The notes: generated by a model not told the origin, from the letters alone. A stretch of DNA of 64,000 nucleotides from Torreya grandis (GCA_037957365.1 JARHVA010007807.1:76001-140000); one strand, 5' to 3'; shown: positions 40,535 through 53,909, numbered from the stretch's first letter. Translations and numbers: made by a program.

Positions 40535-41250
40535 ACTACATTGACTTGAGGTCCTTTGAGACTATTTGAACAGTGCTCAATTTACATTGAGGTCAACTCA
40601 ATCACCCCTTTTGGCATGCTCTTACCATTTTATGAGAACTTTAAGTAGCACTCTCATTATTTTATGATTAACCTAATCCAACACTCTCTCTATTTTTTGA
40701 GTTAGACTATTTTTTATCTCATAATACTCCATTGAGTTGAGATATTTAAAAAACCTAAAACATTGGAAGCATTTCCAAACATCCTCTACTATAAAGGAAA
40801 AACTATGGTGACTTGAGGTCCTTCAAGACTATGTAGGAAGTACTCAATTTAAATTGATCTCAGCTTAGTCACCCCTTTGCTATTTTCTCACCATTTTATT
40901 ATAATTTTTAATCCATGTTCTTGACATTTTTTGGGTTTATAATATGTTATATCTCATAATTATTCATTAAGTTGAGATACCAAAAACATCAAAACATTAG
41001 AGACATTTCCAAACATTCCTCCACTGTAAATTAGAACTACATTAACTTGAGGTCCTTTTGGACTATGTAGGCATCACTAAATTTACATTTATGTTAGTTA
41101 ATTCACCCCTTTCCAATGCACTCTCTTTATTTTATGAGTAACCTTAGCTAATTCTCTCATCACTTTGTGAACAACCTATGTCAATGCTCTTGCCATTTTG
41201 TGAGTCACTTTTATGTGCATTATGCATTTGAAATTGAAGCACTATTACAA
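40535..41250 (+). repeat. ~250-bp tandem repeat, about three diverged copies
   Basis: Copies start with ACTTGAGGTCCTTT..GACTAT near 40543, 40811 and 41045 and continue CTCAATTTA.ATTGA, TCACCCCTTT, CTCACCATTTTAT. A fading third copy ends near 41250. Non-coding. Confidence 0.75.
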
Positions 41251-42969
41251 ACTTGGTTTATCCCATGCTCTCACCATTTTTAAATTGGTATCTCTTAATT
41301 ATCCATTGATTTTATATACCAAGAAATTTCAAAAACATTCAAAACATTTCAAAAACCTAAACATTTAGAAAATGGCTTACAAGCTCCTAGAGAGATATAA
41401 AGCCCCAAATTTTAAAAACATTTATCATGTCTTGAACCTAGTCAAAAATCCTTGATCTTCCCTACTAGGGAAAATCCATTGTTGATTTCAATCCATTTTT
41501 TTTCCATTGGGGTGTGACCTTCCCTTTCCATGTATCCTCACTTAGGGGCACCATCCAATTTACACTTTTAGGCCAAGTTCACAACTTTTGCCTTGCTAGG
41601 GAAAATCAAAGCATGTAGCTTATACAAAGATATCTTATCCTTGAATATCATTCCCTTACATATAGCCTTGATTGGGGTCACCATAATTTTATCATTCCAA
41701 TTGAGCCTTCACATGTAGATATTTAATTGGTTAACAATAGGATGCTTTATATTGCTTTTATTTTCAAGCTTTGTGTGTGTTTATTTGCTTAGTTATTTGT
41801 TTGTTTGTTTGTCTATTTATTTAATTTCATTATTGTACCTTGAATTAATGTATATGCATTTATTGGGTGATTTATTATGCATTTTAATTGAGTTTATCCA
41901 TATCCATACATCAACATTGTTATCATAGTTTTTATCATTAGTGTGTTATTTTCAATTACCTATTGGATTGGGAGTCAGTCCTTATGCATATTATGGCCAA
42001 GTCATCATGGTGTTTTATATCATGGTGCATACCATCATGTGCTATAAAAAACATTATTCCAAAGTATATACTGATCAATATAGTGGGAAGTATTTCTCTA
42101 AGATCACAAATTAGCCAAATCCCAAACATCACCCAAATGTAGTGTAATTAAACAAAAAATGAATTGTAATACTTACTAGTTAGGGCATGCATCTTCATAC
42201 TAGCAGGTAGCCCAAATTCATACTATCTTTTATACCAATTCATTATCAATCTATGATTATGGGTTTATTACGTGAGCTTTCTTGGCCCCATTATGGTAAA
42301 TTGGCAGTTATCCCCTACTCCTTGATCAAATCAACTCACTAACCATTCTAGTTATATGAATGCTAATAAGGATGAACATCTTTACATTGGTAGGTACAAA
42401 TGAATCATTAATTTATTAAGTGTTCATGGCTCATAAATATCTAAAATGAGCTATCAAGCCTTCATGATTGCTTTTACCCAACCCAAGGTTAACCTAAACT
42501 CAACCTAAGTTATTTTAGACTCAACCAAAGTTAGATCTAAACTTGACCTCCCTAGGGTTAGAGTTAGTTTTTAGACCTATAAATACAATTTCCCTCACTC
42601 TATGCCAACAATATTTTGTGTGTAAGGTTATTATCTATGAATTCCTTCAAGAAGACATCAAATTAATGTTATAATGCCAAATTAATATCAAGCTTCACAT
42701 CAATCCAAGACAAGACAAGTAAAGCCACATGTGGCCATTAGAGAAGTGTTACCAAGAAGGAGAATACATTGATCAAAGTCTCTAATTCCATTTACTAATC
42801 AAGAAAATCTTCTATGCCAACAAGTAGACACTAATTTTGATAAGGGAGGTATTATCATATGTTTTTACCTCTTATTTTTAGTTTTGTTTATTATGTTAAG
42901 CTCAAACTAATACTTAGGCAAGATTGGTTTAGTTTCATTACATTGTTATACTTGATTTTATTGAGATTC
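41251..42969. other. Unassigned stretch beside the Gypsy remnant
   Basis: No coding sequence recognised. A TATA-like CTATAAATACA near 42575 on the plus strand follows a run of imperfect ACTCAACC/AAGTTA words (42500-42550) and could be an LTR promoter of another element, but no paired copy is seen here. Confidence 0.35.
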
Positions 42970-43400
42970 ACTAATAAGGAACTAATGACCTTTTGTGCTC
43001 TTTGGATTCCCAATGATACAGTTGTAGCTTAAAAATCCATCTAGAAAATACGTCATTTCATACCCACTAAGGATCAAGATCACTTCATCAAGGAAATGGA
43101 ATGGATAGTTAACCTAAGCTCAATTAATATTTTAAAAATCCATGCAAAGTCTAATTTCACCAGTCTTATTTCACATGAGAACTAGGTTAGCTACCTAAGT
43201 AGAATGTCTGATTGGGCATATGATTTTGGCATCTAGTAGTTTCTAAGATTCTTTCTGAATGAGAGGTTCTAAAATGGGATTAGTTGGTCTTTATCTTTGC
43301 CTAAAATATTATGTCCCTTTCTGAGTGGTATAGTATGTGTGATAACCCTGGGCTCAAAATTATTTAAGTCTTCATAGGTCCAGGCAATCACATTTTTTGT
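42970..43400 (-). pseudogene. Ty3/Gypsy reverse transcriptase fragment
   Basis: Minus-strand reading gives, across frame changes, NPILEPLIQKE, the core LLDAKIICPIRHST, VANLV, then GEIRLCMDF and YEMTYFLDGF, matching the start of a Tat/Athila-type Gypsy RT. Homology stops near 42970, before the catalytic YxDD box, so the RT is truncated. It follows on the same strand from the RNase H and linker at 43401-44188. Confidence 0.75.
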
Positions 43401-43829
43401 ATTCTATCAATAATTTTTTTAGTTTATATTTTTCTTGCCTAGAATAACTCAAACTAATATTATCATGTTGGGGATATTCATATATTCCTAAATTCACCTT
43501 ACCAAAATCAAATTCACTTGCCTTGGATTACTTCTATTTCTTAGCTTGGTATTCCATGTCAAAGACTCATTCTAGTGACACTATTCCTTTGGATATTATG
43601 TTTTGTTTCAATTGGAAGATACCATCATCTTCACTTTCTTGTTTATTCATTGGATCAAAATCTATTTCATCAATAATATAAGACTCAAAAGAACTAGAAT
43701 TTTACATGACCTATATGATTTGTTGGTCATCGTACAATACCTAAAAGTTGTCAACATTATCATAGACTAAAGGATATGGTACTAATTATATAAAAAATGT
43801 CTACATTTTAGACTCTTGAAGTGGTAGCC
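43401..43829 (-). pseudogene. Gypsy linker between RNase H and RT
   Basis: Minus-strand pieces with EDDGIFQLKQNI, KVNLGIYEYPQHDN and KLKKLLIEYKKC resemble the segment that leads into the RT of Tat/Athila-type elements (the L..LL.EY region). Broken by stops. Confidence 0.6.
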
Positions 43830-44260
43830 AGAGAATTTGATGTCTAATTTTGTTCTATTGGGATTGATTTTATATTGAAAGCTTCAAATGTTTTGATTAA
43901 ATCCTAAGATTTTTACATATATTTATTCATATATGTTAGCTTATATTAGTATTTACTTATAACTTGATTAACAACTAGCTCTTAGTCTCCAAACATTGAT
44001 AGTTATTTGACATTGTGCTTTAATGTGAACTATAGCCCTAAAATCAAAGCTTCATACTTTGTATGATTGTTGGTGCATGGAAAATGTAGCTTAAAATTAG
44101 TCAGGTATTTATTCCCATCATATTCAATTATATTTATTCCTACCCATGATCCTTGTTTAGAGCAAGCCCTATAAAAATAGAAAGTCCACAACTGTGAAAA
44201 ACCTTCAAATTCATGTTTATTATTCTCAGGATTTGTTGTGAAAGTATAAACTCCCACATG
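43830..44260 (-). pseudogene. Gypsy RNase H domain lying upstream of RT
   Basis: The open piece 44257-44030 carries WTFYFYRACSKQGS and ends TNNHTKYEALILGL (W codon at about 44188). Downstream in the same sense come HNVK.LSMFGD.ELVVNQV and FEAFNIKSIPIEQN, then SLA, the remaining RNase H blocks in order. The first catalytic Asp is replaced (FYRA where FDGA is usual) and the last Asp also appears lost. What stands out is position: it sits between the protease and the RT, whereas the usual Gypsy order is protease, RT, RNase H. Confidence 0.78.
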
Positions 44261-44289
44261 TAATGAATCAAAAGTTAGTATCTAATTTT

Positions 44290-44550
44290 TAGCATTATAT
44301 TTAATGATTTCATATTTCATCTTTGATTCTTTATCAACCCTAATTCGATTGGCTACTCCCTTCTAAGGTAGCCATGTGTGTAAATTTTTTATTCCATATA
44401 TCCATTCAATGTTTTAACCAATCATGGCTCAGGAGTAGGCCATAATCTTGAGTAACATCAACTAAAAGGATGCTAATTTATTTTTTTGCATGTGTATCAA
44501 ACATAAGCTACATGTGGACATTCAACAACTCTCCAATAACTATGATTGAA
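44290..44550 (-). pseudogene. Gypsy protease region relic
   Basis: Minus-strand frames give YKNGHTLGQVFNHSYW, then a part comparable to DYG.LLS.DWL (broken) and THMATLEGSSQSN, as in the C-terminal half of the aspartic protease region of Tat-type Gypsy elements. The catalytic D-S/T-G is not identifiable. It precedes the RNase H directly. Confidence 0.5.
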
Positions 44551-45680
44551 AACTTGACCAAGTGTATGACCATTCTTGTAGACTTGGCTGGGATCAAACC
44601 TACATTCATATGGGAATCACATTAGTTGAGGTACTTGAATCAATTAATCAATTATTAACATTATCCCCAAAGATTATAATGGTTAGTAAGAAAGGTGGGA
44701 CCTTAGTTTTTCTTTATAAATGACCATATTGGCTTGTGTAGTATCTAACTTGTTAATAAATTGTTTGATGGTTAGATATTTTAAGAATAATTCTCTTTGT
44801 TTTGTAATATAAGACAACTCATGAAGGGTAATTTTTTCCTTAATTTTTATTCATGTATTCTACTATGTTACATCCACCTTTTATAGATGGATCAGTAGGT
44901 TGTTACTGATCATTTTATTTTGGAGGGGGGTGGATAGTTATTGGCATTTGGATTAGGAGGAGTAGTTGTGTTGTTATTTATAGGTGAAAAAGTAGTATTA
45001 GGTGGTTGATTATTATTTCAAAGAGTATAATTATTTATTTAAAAATTATGAAAATCATGAATCTCATTGTTTCTCTTCAGGTTCATTCTCATCCTCAATA
45101 GGGAATGGGAAATCATATGTCTCAAACACATTGTAGTATCAAAATAACTAGGTGCACTTGATTTAGATGGTTTAAATTGGCTAGGGAAAATAACACACAC
45201 ATCCATCTCCTTTTGAAATATTTATTACGCATTGCATAATTATATATAGTCTAATTCTCCATGTTGTGTAGTGTTGTGGACTCTACACCAGTTGGGCAAA
45301 GTTACCTCACATATGTTTATCTCAAGGAGCTTGTTAGATGATGGATATGGATTGTTACTTGGCTTATTAAATGGCTTATTTTGACTCTAGAATGTAAAAT
45401 TACTATTGATTATTTCCCCCACTATATTCCATAAATGTTTTTACACACCTAGAAACTCAATGCTAAGTTTATGCACCATTTATTGGATAATATCTAAATT
45501 TGTTTTAGTGGAATTAGAAGCTGTCTTATATGGTAGAATCATTAACCATAACTAGGGATTGATTATAATTTTGATGATTAGGCACATATACATGATTTTT
45601 TATAAAGTTTATATTTTTTTTGGTTCAGTATGATCTAAATATAACTGAGTGAAGACCTGGTTTTGATTGTTGGCCATGAC
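44551..45680 (-). pseudogene. Gypsy gag relic
   Basis: From a possible start near 45680 (MANNQNQVFTQ) coding-like pieces continue: PFNKPSNNPYPSS, a nucleocapsid-like LPNWCRVHNTTQHGE near 45290, FPSQFKPSKSSAP, an Asn/Pro/Thr-rich stretch (TTTPPNPNANNYPPP) near 44950, and KYLTIKQFINKLDTTQANM near 44740. Many stops; not functional. Confidence 0.55.
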
Positions 45681-46998
45681 ATTCTAATTGGCATTTGGAA
45701 TGGGATTGAAAGTTGAGAAGTTTGAATTGATTTTAGGTATGGACATGGCTTAAAATTTAGGATTTAACTTTCTATTGTGATCTAATAATTTGACTTAAGA
45801 GAGGATGGTTAGTATGGTGATATTTTCAAAATGAAATAAACACACTAACTAGCATAGCATCTCTAGGCTTAGACACTAGGGAGAGCTTAGGTAACACATA
45901 TGATTAAAACACACACAAACAAATGCAAAAGAAACATTATTTTACCTCCCTTGGATGCTCCAAAATGCTTTTTGTAGTGGATTGCTTAGCTTGTGCTCAT
46001 GAAGTCCTTGGCAATGGAAGGTTGGCTACCTCCATCTCTCCTTGGCACTTTTGGCTTACGGCTTGGCTTGGATTGGAATAAATTAGGCATGGTAACACTA
46101 GTTGCTTGAAGCTTTTGGAATCATTTATGAATTATAAATTTTCATTATCAAGACTTTGAAGATATTTGATCATAATAACTTTTCACCAAAATAACTTAGA
46201 AATTATGTTCATGGCCTCTCTATTTATAGATTTTTAAGAATGTCTAGAATCAATCTGAACCATCCATCCTGAGATTGAGATGTGTGGTTGAGGATTAATT
46301 CAATTTTTGGAATTAAGTTTATAATTATCCTCATCATGACATTGGAAGAAGGGGAAATTAATATGCATGGAGGAAATCATGGAAGGCATTGATGAGGCAT
46401 GGAGGGCATGAATCTTGATATTTGTGGCATTTATGGCCTAGGGATGTCTTCCCAAGAAATGAGGTCACCTGATGATATAGATATTCAATATTCATTTTCA
46501 AAAAAAATTATTCCACAAGTTTCCATGGAATTTTTAATTAGGCTCTAATTTGGGTTAATTATATCTTAAGCATGTTTAATAACTTTGTGCACAAATTACT
46601 CAAATTGATCAAAATGCCTTGTTATTAGTCCAAAATTTGACTGGATTAGAATTGGAAGTCAATTTCAGATGCATTGGATCCATTATCACATTTATGATGT
46701 TACAAACACCAAATAAAAAAGGCACGTATCTTGTGCAAGAGATTTGATAGGAAAGAGCAATCTAGAGCACCTAGGGGAAAAATTGGCATTTTGACTCAAA
46801 ATGATTTGGTCAAAGTTAGCTGTCCAATAAATTGCATTGCCCCATTTAGGGATACCCTAGCTAGAATTAGTACTTGACTATATTAGGTTCAAAGCTTTTA
46901 ATGCATTTTAGTGTTTTTAGGCCAAATTATGTATTTTAGGTCAAAATTGGTCAATAACCTAGTTGGAGGTTATTAGTGGCTAGATTTAGGTGTCTACA
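45681..46998 (-). mobile_element. Gypsy 5' LTR and leader
   Basis: Read on the minus strand it begins TGTAGACACCTAAATC at 46998, a start typical of plant Tat-type Gypsy LTRs. A TATA box (CTATAAATAGAG) lies near 46230 on the minus strand. The LTR end and PBS could not be fixed; leader and gag follow toward 45680. No second LTR copy was found in the window, in line with the truncated RT. Confidence 0.55.
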
Positions 46999-47004
46999 TC
47001 AATC

Positions 47005-47420
47005 AACATTGATGGCTTCAACATAATCCTAAACTAATTTACTAATATTTTGAGTCCTATGTAAGAATACTACAGTCATTGAATCTAAAGCATTCTTGAA
47101 TATTTCCAAAGCTAATGGAGTAGTTGGTCTTTATAGACTGTTTATATGACTATACATGTTTTTAAATATTGCAATTAAATATCTAATTGGTTCATTGGGT
47201 TCCCTTTTCATACTATTAAAATGTTTATACACTACACTAGGGTTGGTAACCTACCCAAATTACATACTAAATGTATTATGACATTGATCCCATGATGCCA
47301 TTGAATTCTTGAAAGGTTAAGGAACCAATCATATGCATGAAACATCTTCATGAATCACATTAAACAATCCTAAATAATTATTAAATGATTTCATATGTTC
47401 CTCTATAATTCTTCCCCCAA
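47005..47420 (-). pseudogene. Older Gypsy gag fragment interrupted by the LTR
   Basis: Minus-strand reading gives HEDVSCMRL, FQEFNGIMGSMSHNTF, YKHFNSMKREPNEPIRYL, MYSHINSL and LEIFKNALDSM, comparable to the Ty3/Gypsy gag core (the K.RE.E.I..F motif and what follows). It ends at EAINVD just before TGTAGACACC at 46998, so the LTR-bearing Gypsy seems to have inserted into it. Confidence 0.6.
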
Positions 47421-49099
47421 AAGGAGAGAATAAGGATGATATTTTTTAGGATTCCTAGGTAAGTCATGAATAACACTAGCTATAATGATGGCATAACCAA
47501 CTAACTAGGCCATAGTAAAATGTTGAGTTTGATTACCTTGGGTGGGTTAATTTGGTTGAGTTATGACTTTCTTATGGATACCTCTATCTAATATGATGAA
47601 TCTATAAAGGTGATAATAATAACAAACTAAAATCATAGTTGGACCATGTTAACCTTAATAGTGGGTCCAACGTACACTACTCAAGTGAATTCTAATGATT
47701 CAGATGTTATGTCCCTCATTCTATCACCAAATAAAACTTATTTATGTGGGTTTTATGCACACCAAATATTATTATAGGAAGGTCCCTAATGTTTTAGGAT
47801 CAGTGAAAATTCACTCCAAGGCACAGGTTGTGGGTCTTGGTTTTATAAATAACCACATGAAGGAATAATGGTGAACAGAGTGTTATTTACCTTGGATGGT
47901 TTGGATATGATGGATACATAAAACTCAATCTAAAATATAATTAAGGTATATGGATGCATATAAACTCATGTGAATTTGATCAAAAAAATAAAAGGAGGGA
48001 AATGTAAGGTATAAAAGAAGGGGGCTCTATGATCTAATCAAAGATTAAACCCTTCCAAGTTGATTTACTCTCCTAGGTTGAATGTGTGTCATGAACCAAT
48101 ATTTGTTATGGGTTAGCTATAAGCACAAAACACAATCAAACATAGTAAAGAGTCTAAGGAAACAATTATAGAATTACTCGGTGATTACAATCAAAGATTT
48201 TTTTAGTACCATATTGTTATGCATATCAAATGTCACTAACAAGTTGTAATTATCTATAACCAAAGAATTTATTAATACTAATAGAATGTTCAATATAATC
48301 ACTAAAAATAGAAAACATACACATCCTACTATATATTTGTCAATTTAATGAAATTATTCAATGATTCACAAAAAATTGGAACAGACAACACATTCACATA
48401 AACTCATAGAATAATTACATAAATTTAATTACTTGCATTAATTTTTGAATTATCCTCTTTATAATGAGTAAAATATATCTATAAATAAATTTTTATGGGA
48501 TCACCTCATCTTCAAAGTTTGTTCAATTTTACAAGGTCTAAAATAAGATTGAATCTTAAATTAACATGCAGACTCTACATGACTTAAAATGTTTATAAAT
48601 AAAGGAGTCTTAATTTAACATTACAATTTGTTTATATAAGTAAATAATTATTTCAAATTTAGAATTCAAATATCACTTTACTGATTCTAGGTAGAATAAT
48701 TAGCTAAAATTGCACTCAAAATAGACTACACTATAGTTGGGAATGTTTGACTGAAATTACTAGAAGCAGAGGATGTTGACATGGAACTTGTTATGGACGG
48801 TATTTGCATTTTTATAGTGACTAAATTAATTGGAGATGATAATGCACTTTATACTATAGTTAGTCTTGATTGATCTTACAAAAGAGTTGTAGTGAAAAGA
48901 AGTGTAATGTGTATAGGCCTTATTGAAGTATAGATAGTAGTATATATAGGAGAGGAAGACATAATTATCAAAGTTAGAGCTCTTTAAGATTAAGATTACA
49001 TCTAGGTGACTAACTTATATTTATCCTTTATATGATCATATTCATTCATACATGTTACAAAATCCATCTCTATGGTTTCAAAATTGATAATTAGTAGTT
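47421..49099. other. Unassigned stretch
   Basis: No clear coding sequence. A plus-strand TATA-like GGTATAAAAGAAGGGGG lies near 48007. It may be part of the older Gypsy or of the unknown relic upstream on the minus strand. Confidence 0.35.
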
Positions 49100-51180
49100 T
49101 AAACAATAACTGGAGTTTGTCCATCAATTTACTGTGAAGCACCATAAAAACCCTAAAGGAGGAATTCAATGCTTTTGCTTGTGATACTTTATCCTTTTTA
49201 AAATTACTCAGTTGGTTTTTTTGATCTCTACTTCCAAATACTATACTATCAACTTCAACCTTAAAACTTTTAGCATCAATTTGAATTAAATTGTTAAATA
49301 ATGGCCTGATTACTACCTGCCCAAGTGGTATATATATGTCAGTAAACTAAATATCTCTAAGTATTTGGATGGATTTTTTATCTTGTCTCACCACTTTTCC
49401 AACCATATCTTCCATTTGTTTATGCCATTCAATTAGATGATCCCTCTTATTGGTCACATTATTTTATGCAAAAATGATGTCTAGAAGTTGTAGTAAACTG
49501 AGATGTTGATATGTTTTTTTGTCTTAATGCCTTACTAATGAAGTGAAATTTGGAATACGTGGTATTTATATATTCATATAAACTCATGTCATTTCCCAAT
49601 TTTATTTATGACTATGCCCTTGATTGACATATAAAACATACAATGCTATAAATGGTCTTAGTAGAACTCTACACATTATTCAATATGTCTTTTGGGGCCT
49701 CTATTCTACCTTGTTCCTCCAAATTTTTATTATTTCATTATAGGAAATGAAACATATTCTTCAATACTCCTCCAATGTAATAAACCATAGAAATAGGATC
49801 TTATAAGATCTCATCTTCCTCTTGGGGCCTAGTTTTCCTCTTATTTGTCAATGAGAATAACTCTTCTTCTCTTATAAAGTCAATTAGATTTCCTCCTATC
49901 ATGACTATTCTCCTCCTCACTCTTTTAAATTTATTTTAGGTCTCATAAAATTATATAGTCAACTTAGGTTACTCAGTAATAACCAATTCTTATTTGGACC
50001 ACTGATCTGATTGCATTTTTTTATCCATGTGGGATTCATAGTAGGTCCTATGAGGAGTTCTAAGTGGAAGACTAAGTGGTGGTAAGTAGTGAGGTGATTT
50101 ATGGAGGCATGAGGATGGAATGAGATGAAGGAATTTTTAGAGATGGCATGTGTATGAATGGGTCTATTGAAGGAGTATAATTGGCAGATGTGGATGGTGA
50201 AGGGAAAGGTGGGATGACCATCTCCTCTATGGACATCTTGGTCTATGGAGGAGTTTTGAGTACATATTTTTTAAGACTAGGAGACTCATAGACATATACT
50301 TTTGGTGACTATATTTAAGCACCTTATGTTATTTACAACCCCAATTGGGTAGAAAGGTTTGCCTATAAAGTGAGTGTGGAAAAAATTTATTAAGACACTA
50401 AATATTCAAAATGTGGGTTAGATATTTGGTTTATAAGCTAGGTGATGGAAAAATAGATTGTGTAATAGTAACCTATTTTGGACTTTAAAAGAATTATGCA
50501 ATGGGTGTATAGGTGATAGTCATGGGGTACATGGTAAAAGTACTAATAATATTGAATAGAGAATCCAAAACTATAATACTTATGAGAGTAAATACATTAG
50601 TAATAGAAATACCAGTTGAATCTAATGAATTAGTGGTAATTGGAGGGATAAATGGAGAAATTAGAGCAATAGATGAAACATAGGAGGTAATTACATTTTT
50701 TATTCTTATGGGATGATCATAAGAGAGACAAATGCATCAGACAATGTAGCCATTGGAGTTTCAACTATTATGCTTATTTGGTCCATAGCTTGGTCCAAAA
50801 TAGGGTTTAGTCTTCCTTTTCATTATAAAATTGCTCTGGATTATGAGTATGAGGACTTGAACTTGGAGTTTCATAAGTTACATATGAAGGTACCTTCTAT
50901 AAAATATCAAATGAAACCTCTCCCTCTAAGTTATCCTCATAGTTTCCCCCTAAATCTCCTTCTTCCATAGACTCATCTATATGTTCTTATGATAGGTATT
51001 CTTCCAAATACTCATCATTTATGTCAAATTAAGATATGCCTAGAGATACACTCAAGTAGGTGGGTGGCCTCTCTTCTTCTTGTATGACCCTAGGGATTTT
51101 TAGAATAGTAAGAGTGGACCTTCTCACATAGCTCACTACCTAGGGAGTAACTAAAATATGTACTAGAGGAGGAGAAATCA
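49100..51180 (-). pseudogene. C-terminal part of an unknown long ORF relic, cut by Copia 2
   Basis: Continues the minus-strand relic 59875-61537 after the insertion. Readable pieces: VRRSTLTILKIPRVIQEEER, ISFDINDEYLEEYL-like acidic stretch with EHIDESMEEGDLGGNYE, TYETPSSSPHTHNPEQFY (near 50900), DQAMDQISIIVETPMATLS (near 50760), a Ser/Pro/Thr-rich stretch SPSTSANYTPSIDP (near 50180), then a basic part with CVEFYQDHL-like sequence near 49640. Stops are mostly TAG/TAA. No domain recognised. Possible ORF1 of a large Gypsy (Ogre-like elements carry one before gag), or a host gene; undecided. Confidence 0.45.
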
Positions 51181-53896
51181 TGTTTTAATAATAATTACTG
51201 AGGGTGAGGTGGGGTGAATCAGTATAAAAAACTTTTACAACTTTACTTTATCATTCATGAACTATCAAAACAATATAGTGAACTAGCAACACATTAAGAG
51301 CCATGAGCATGAGACAAGAGCATAAAATATATAATACTTATTTGAGTGGGAAACCCTAAAGGGGAAGAAAATACATTGATGATGAAAATATAATATATTC
51401 CTATAATACAAACATCAAGATTTATTGAAGCACCAACTTCACTTAGAGCACCAACCCCAACTAGCTAAACACCAACTTAGCTAGGCTTTAACAAACACCC
51501 ACTAGCAAGGAGGTACCAACCCCCTAGATGAATCAGCACCAAATCAGCCACCTGATATATTTTATCAAATTTATGAAACAATATTTATTAACCAAATTAT
51601 GATTAACACGTATTCATCTCTTCACACTCTTATCCCTCTCAAACTACCTTCTAGCCTTATTCACTCAACTAGCCCTCTTCTTGACAGATTAGGTCATTTG
51701 ACCTTGATAGTCACCTATAGTACCCATATTATATCTTCATGATAGTTTATATATAATTCGATTATGTTATGTAATAACTCCTTTATCTTTTCAAAAATAT
51801 ATATCATCTACTTCAACTCACATATATTCTAACTAGCCAATTAGGCATATTAGACCTTGTTCTTATACTAGGCTCTTGCACATACACCTCTTGGTTGGCC
51901 ATACACACTTTAACACATATATTTTCACTAAAATAGGCCTTATTACATCCTAAAAACATTAATAAAATACTAAAATATATCATTCATATCATATAGGATC
52001 GAAAACCTTTTCGGCCTTAAGGAGGCCGAATTTAATTAGGCCTTCATTAGCACACGTTACCCTTTGAACTCCTTAGAACACTCCAAAAATTATCAAAAAA
52101 TATTAATATATCATATGTCACTCAAATAGAAACCTAATAATCTCATTTTAGTTCCATGAAAACTTTTATCTCTAATCACCACTTGAAGCACATCATTAGC
52201 ATTGTTCATAATTAGACCTATGTATACCTAGAAAGTATGTCTTGAATAACTGAAGTATAAACACAATTTTACAAAAAAACATGGGAAAAAAACATATAAA
52301 TAATTTAAATAACCTAAATTTTATCATCATATTATTTATACTTCACAAATCATGGCAAAAGGACTCAAACCCTTCTCTACGAAGAGCCCACTCAGAACAA
52401 CCAACTAGCATCAAAACATAGTCATGAAAACATGAACTTATGACACCTGATAAAAAAAATTAGGTAATTAAAATTCATTAAAAATATAATATCACATAAT
52501 TATAACAACCTCAAACAAAAATATCATAATTTTGAATGTCAATATTGGTCTTGCAGACCAATCTCATGACCTCACAGTACACATACCTCACTCAACTAGA
52601 CAAGTCAACTAGAGAGCAAGTTTTTGATATATAAAATGATTAAAAAAAATTCAATCCAATATGAACATTTATTAAATATATTTAAAAAAATATTCATGCA
52701 TTTTTATTCATCCCTAATCCATGATAACACATCTCTAATCACCTTCTCACTTTTGCCTAGTTTCTTCATTGTTTACACCATTAGGCCTTTTAGCGATAGG
52801 TCAACTTGTAAGACCAGTTTAGCACCCAAAATGGATAGAATATACTTATAAAACACCATGGACATTAAATAAAATTATCATTCTTCAATATTCATTGATT
52901 TTACAAATTTGACTTGGTCAACTCTAACTTTTATAGTAAATCTCCAAGAAATAAGGCATTTCCTATAGGGTCCATTCACTCACCTGATAAATAAATTACA
53001 CCTAGAGGTACTTGTGAGAGTTGAATTCAACTTAAAATCACTTAAATATCCATTCTAATCCATTATAATCACTATAGGATAATATTTTTCATATCAAGTC
53101 ACTAATAGGGTTCTTTGAGGGTTTAAGCCATCTTTCAGTCTTAATGATCATTTATAAATCTTAACCCTTCATTCCATAAACCAATGATTTTAAATTTGAT
53201 CTAGGATATTTAAATATCTACCATGAATATATTAGGTTCCCATGTAGAGGTTACACATGCCAATGATCACTTGAAAGTTCTTCTCAGGTTGAAAACCCTT
53301 CATTATTTACACGAGAGACTAAAAAGACTTTTTCTTGCATTAACCTTAAAAATTTGACCTAAAATTTGGTAAACATACTTGAAACAACATGTAATACCTA
53401 TGATAATAATCACCTATTCATACTTGCCTTGGAAACATAACCTTATAGCCCATTAGGCCATGTTATCTCTCTTTTCTCTCTAGGCTTTGATCTGCAAGTC
53501 ACATTAGGCCTTGAAAATGACCTTATAAGCAATGTTAAAGATATAAACACCTCATATACAAAATCAATAAACATATCTCATTCTCTAAAAATATTATACA
53601 TCATTCATATGCCTTGTTAATACCTCATGACACATCATTAGGTCAGGCAAGGTCTAAAACTAGTCTAGTTGCAGACTTGGACTTAAGGTCTTACTCCTGT
53701 AGGCTTACCTTGAAACTCTTATGAATTATTTTATACCTTGTTCATATGTACATGATACTTAGATAATATCATACCTCTTAATGAAGCTATAAAATAATAA
53801 CATTCTTCAATGACCTCATAAACACCTTTCTTAAGAACCTTTGACACCAATGATAACATTAATGCCAAATTTCAAGAATAGGAATAATTCTCAACA
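51181..53896 (-). mobile_element. Copia 2, 3' LTR (about 2716 bp)
   Basis: On the plus strand it runs TGTTTTAATAATAA...CTCAACA, followed by the reverse-complemented PPT. It matches 57650-59874 over about 2210 bases with heavy divergence. Near 51430-51530 it contains TTGGTGCT-type units (as AGCACCAAC on the plus strand), like the minisatellite in the Copia 1 LTRs. At its low-coordinate end it carries CACCCTCAGTAAT on the minus strand, like the Copia 1 LTR end. The flanks AATCA (51176-51180) and AATAT (59875-59879) match only in part, so the target duplication is not confirmed. Confidence 0.82.
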
Positions 53897-53909
53897 ATAT
53901 CCCCCTTTG
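53897..53909 (-). promoter_or_regulatory. Polypurine tract of Copia 2
   Basis: ATATCCCCCTTTG on the plus strand, i.e. CAAAGGGGGATAT on the element strand, directly before the 3' LTR; the same 13-mer as in Copia 1. Confidence 0.85.

Noticed and set aside
40221..40569. Three overlapping Leu/Pro/Phe-rich open frames, possible membrane protein
   Set aside because: All three frames stay open because of the pyrimidine-rich minisatellite.
50713..50970. 85-codon plus-strand open frame
   Set aside because: Antisense to the minus-strand ORF relic, which has protein-like composition; no domain in the plus frame.
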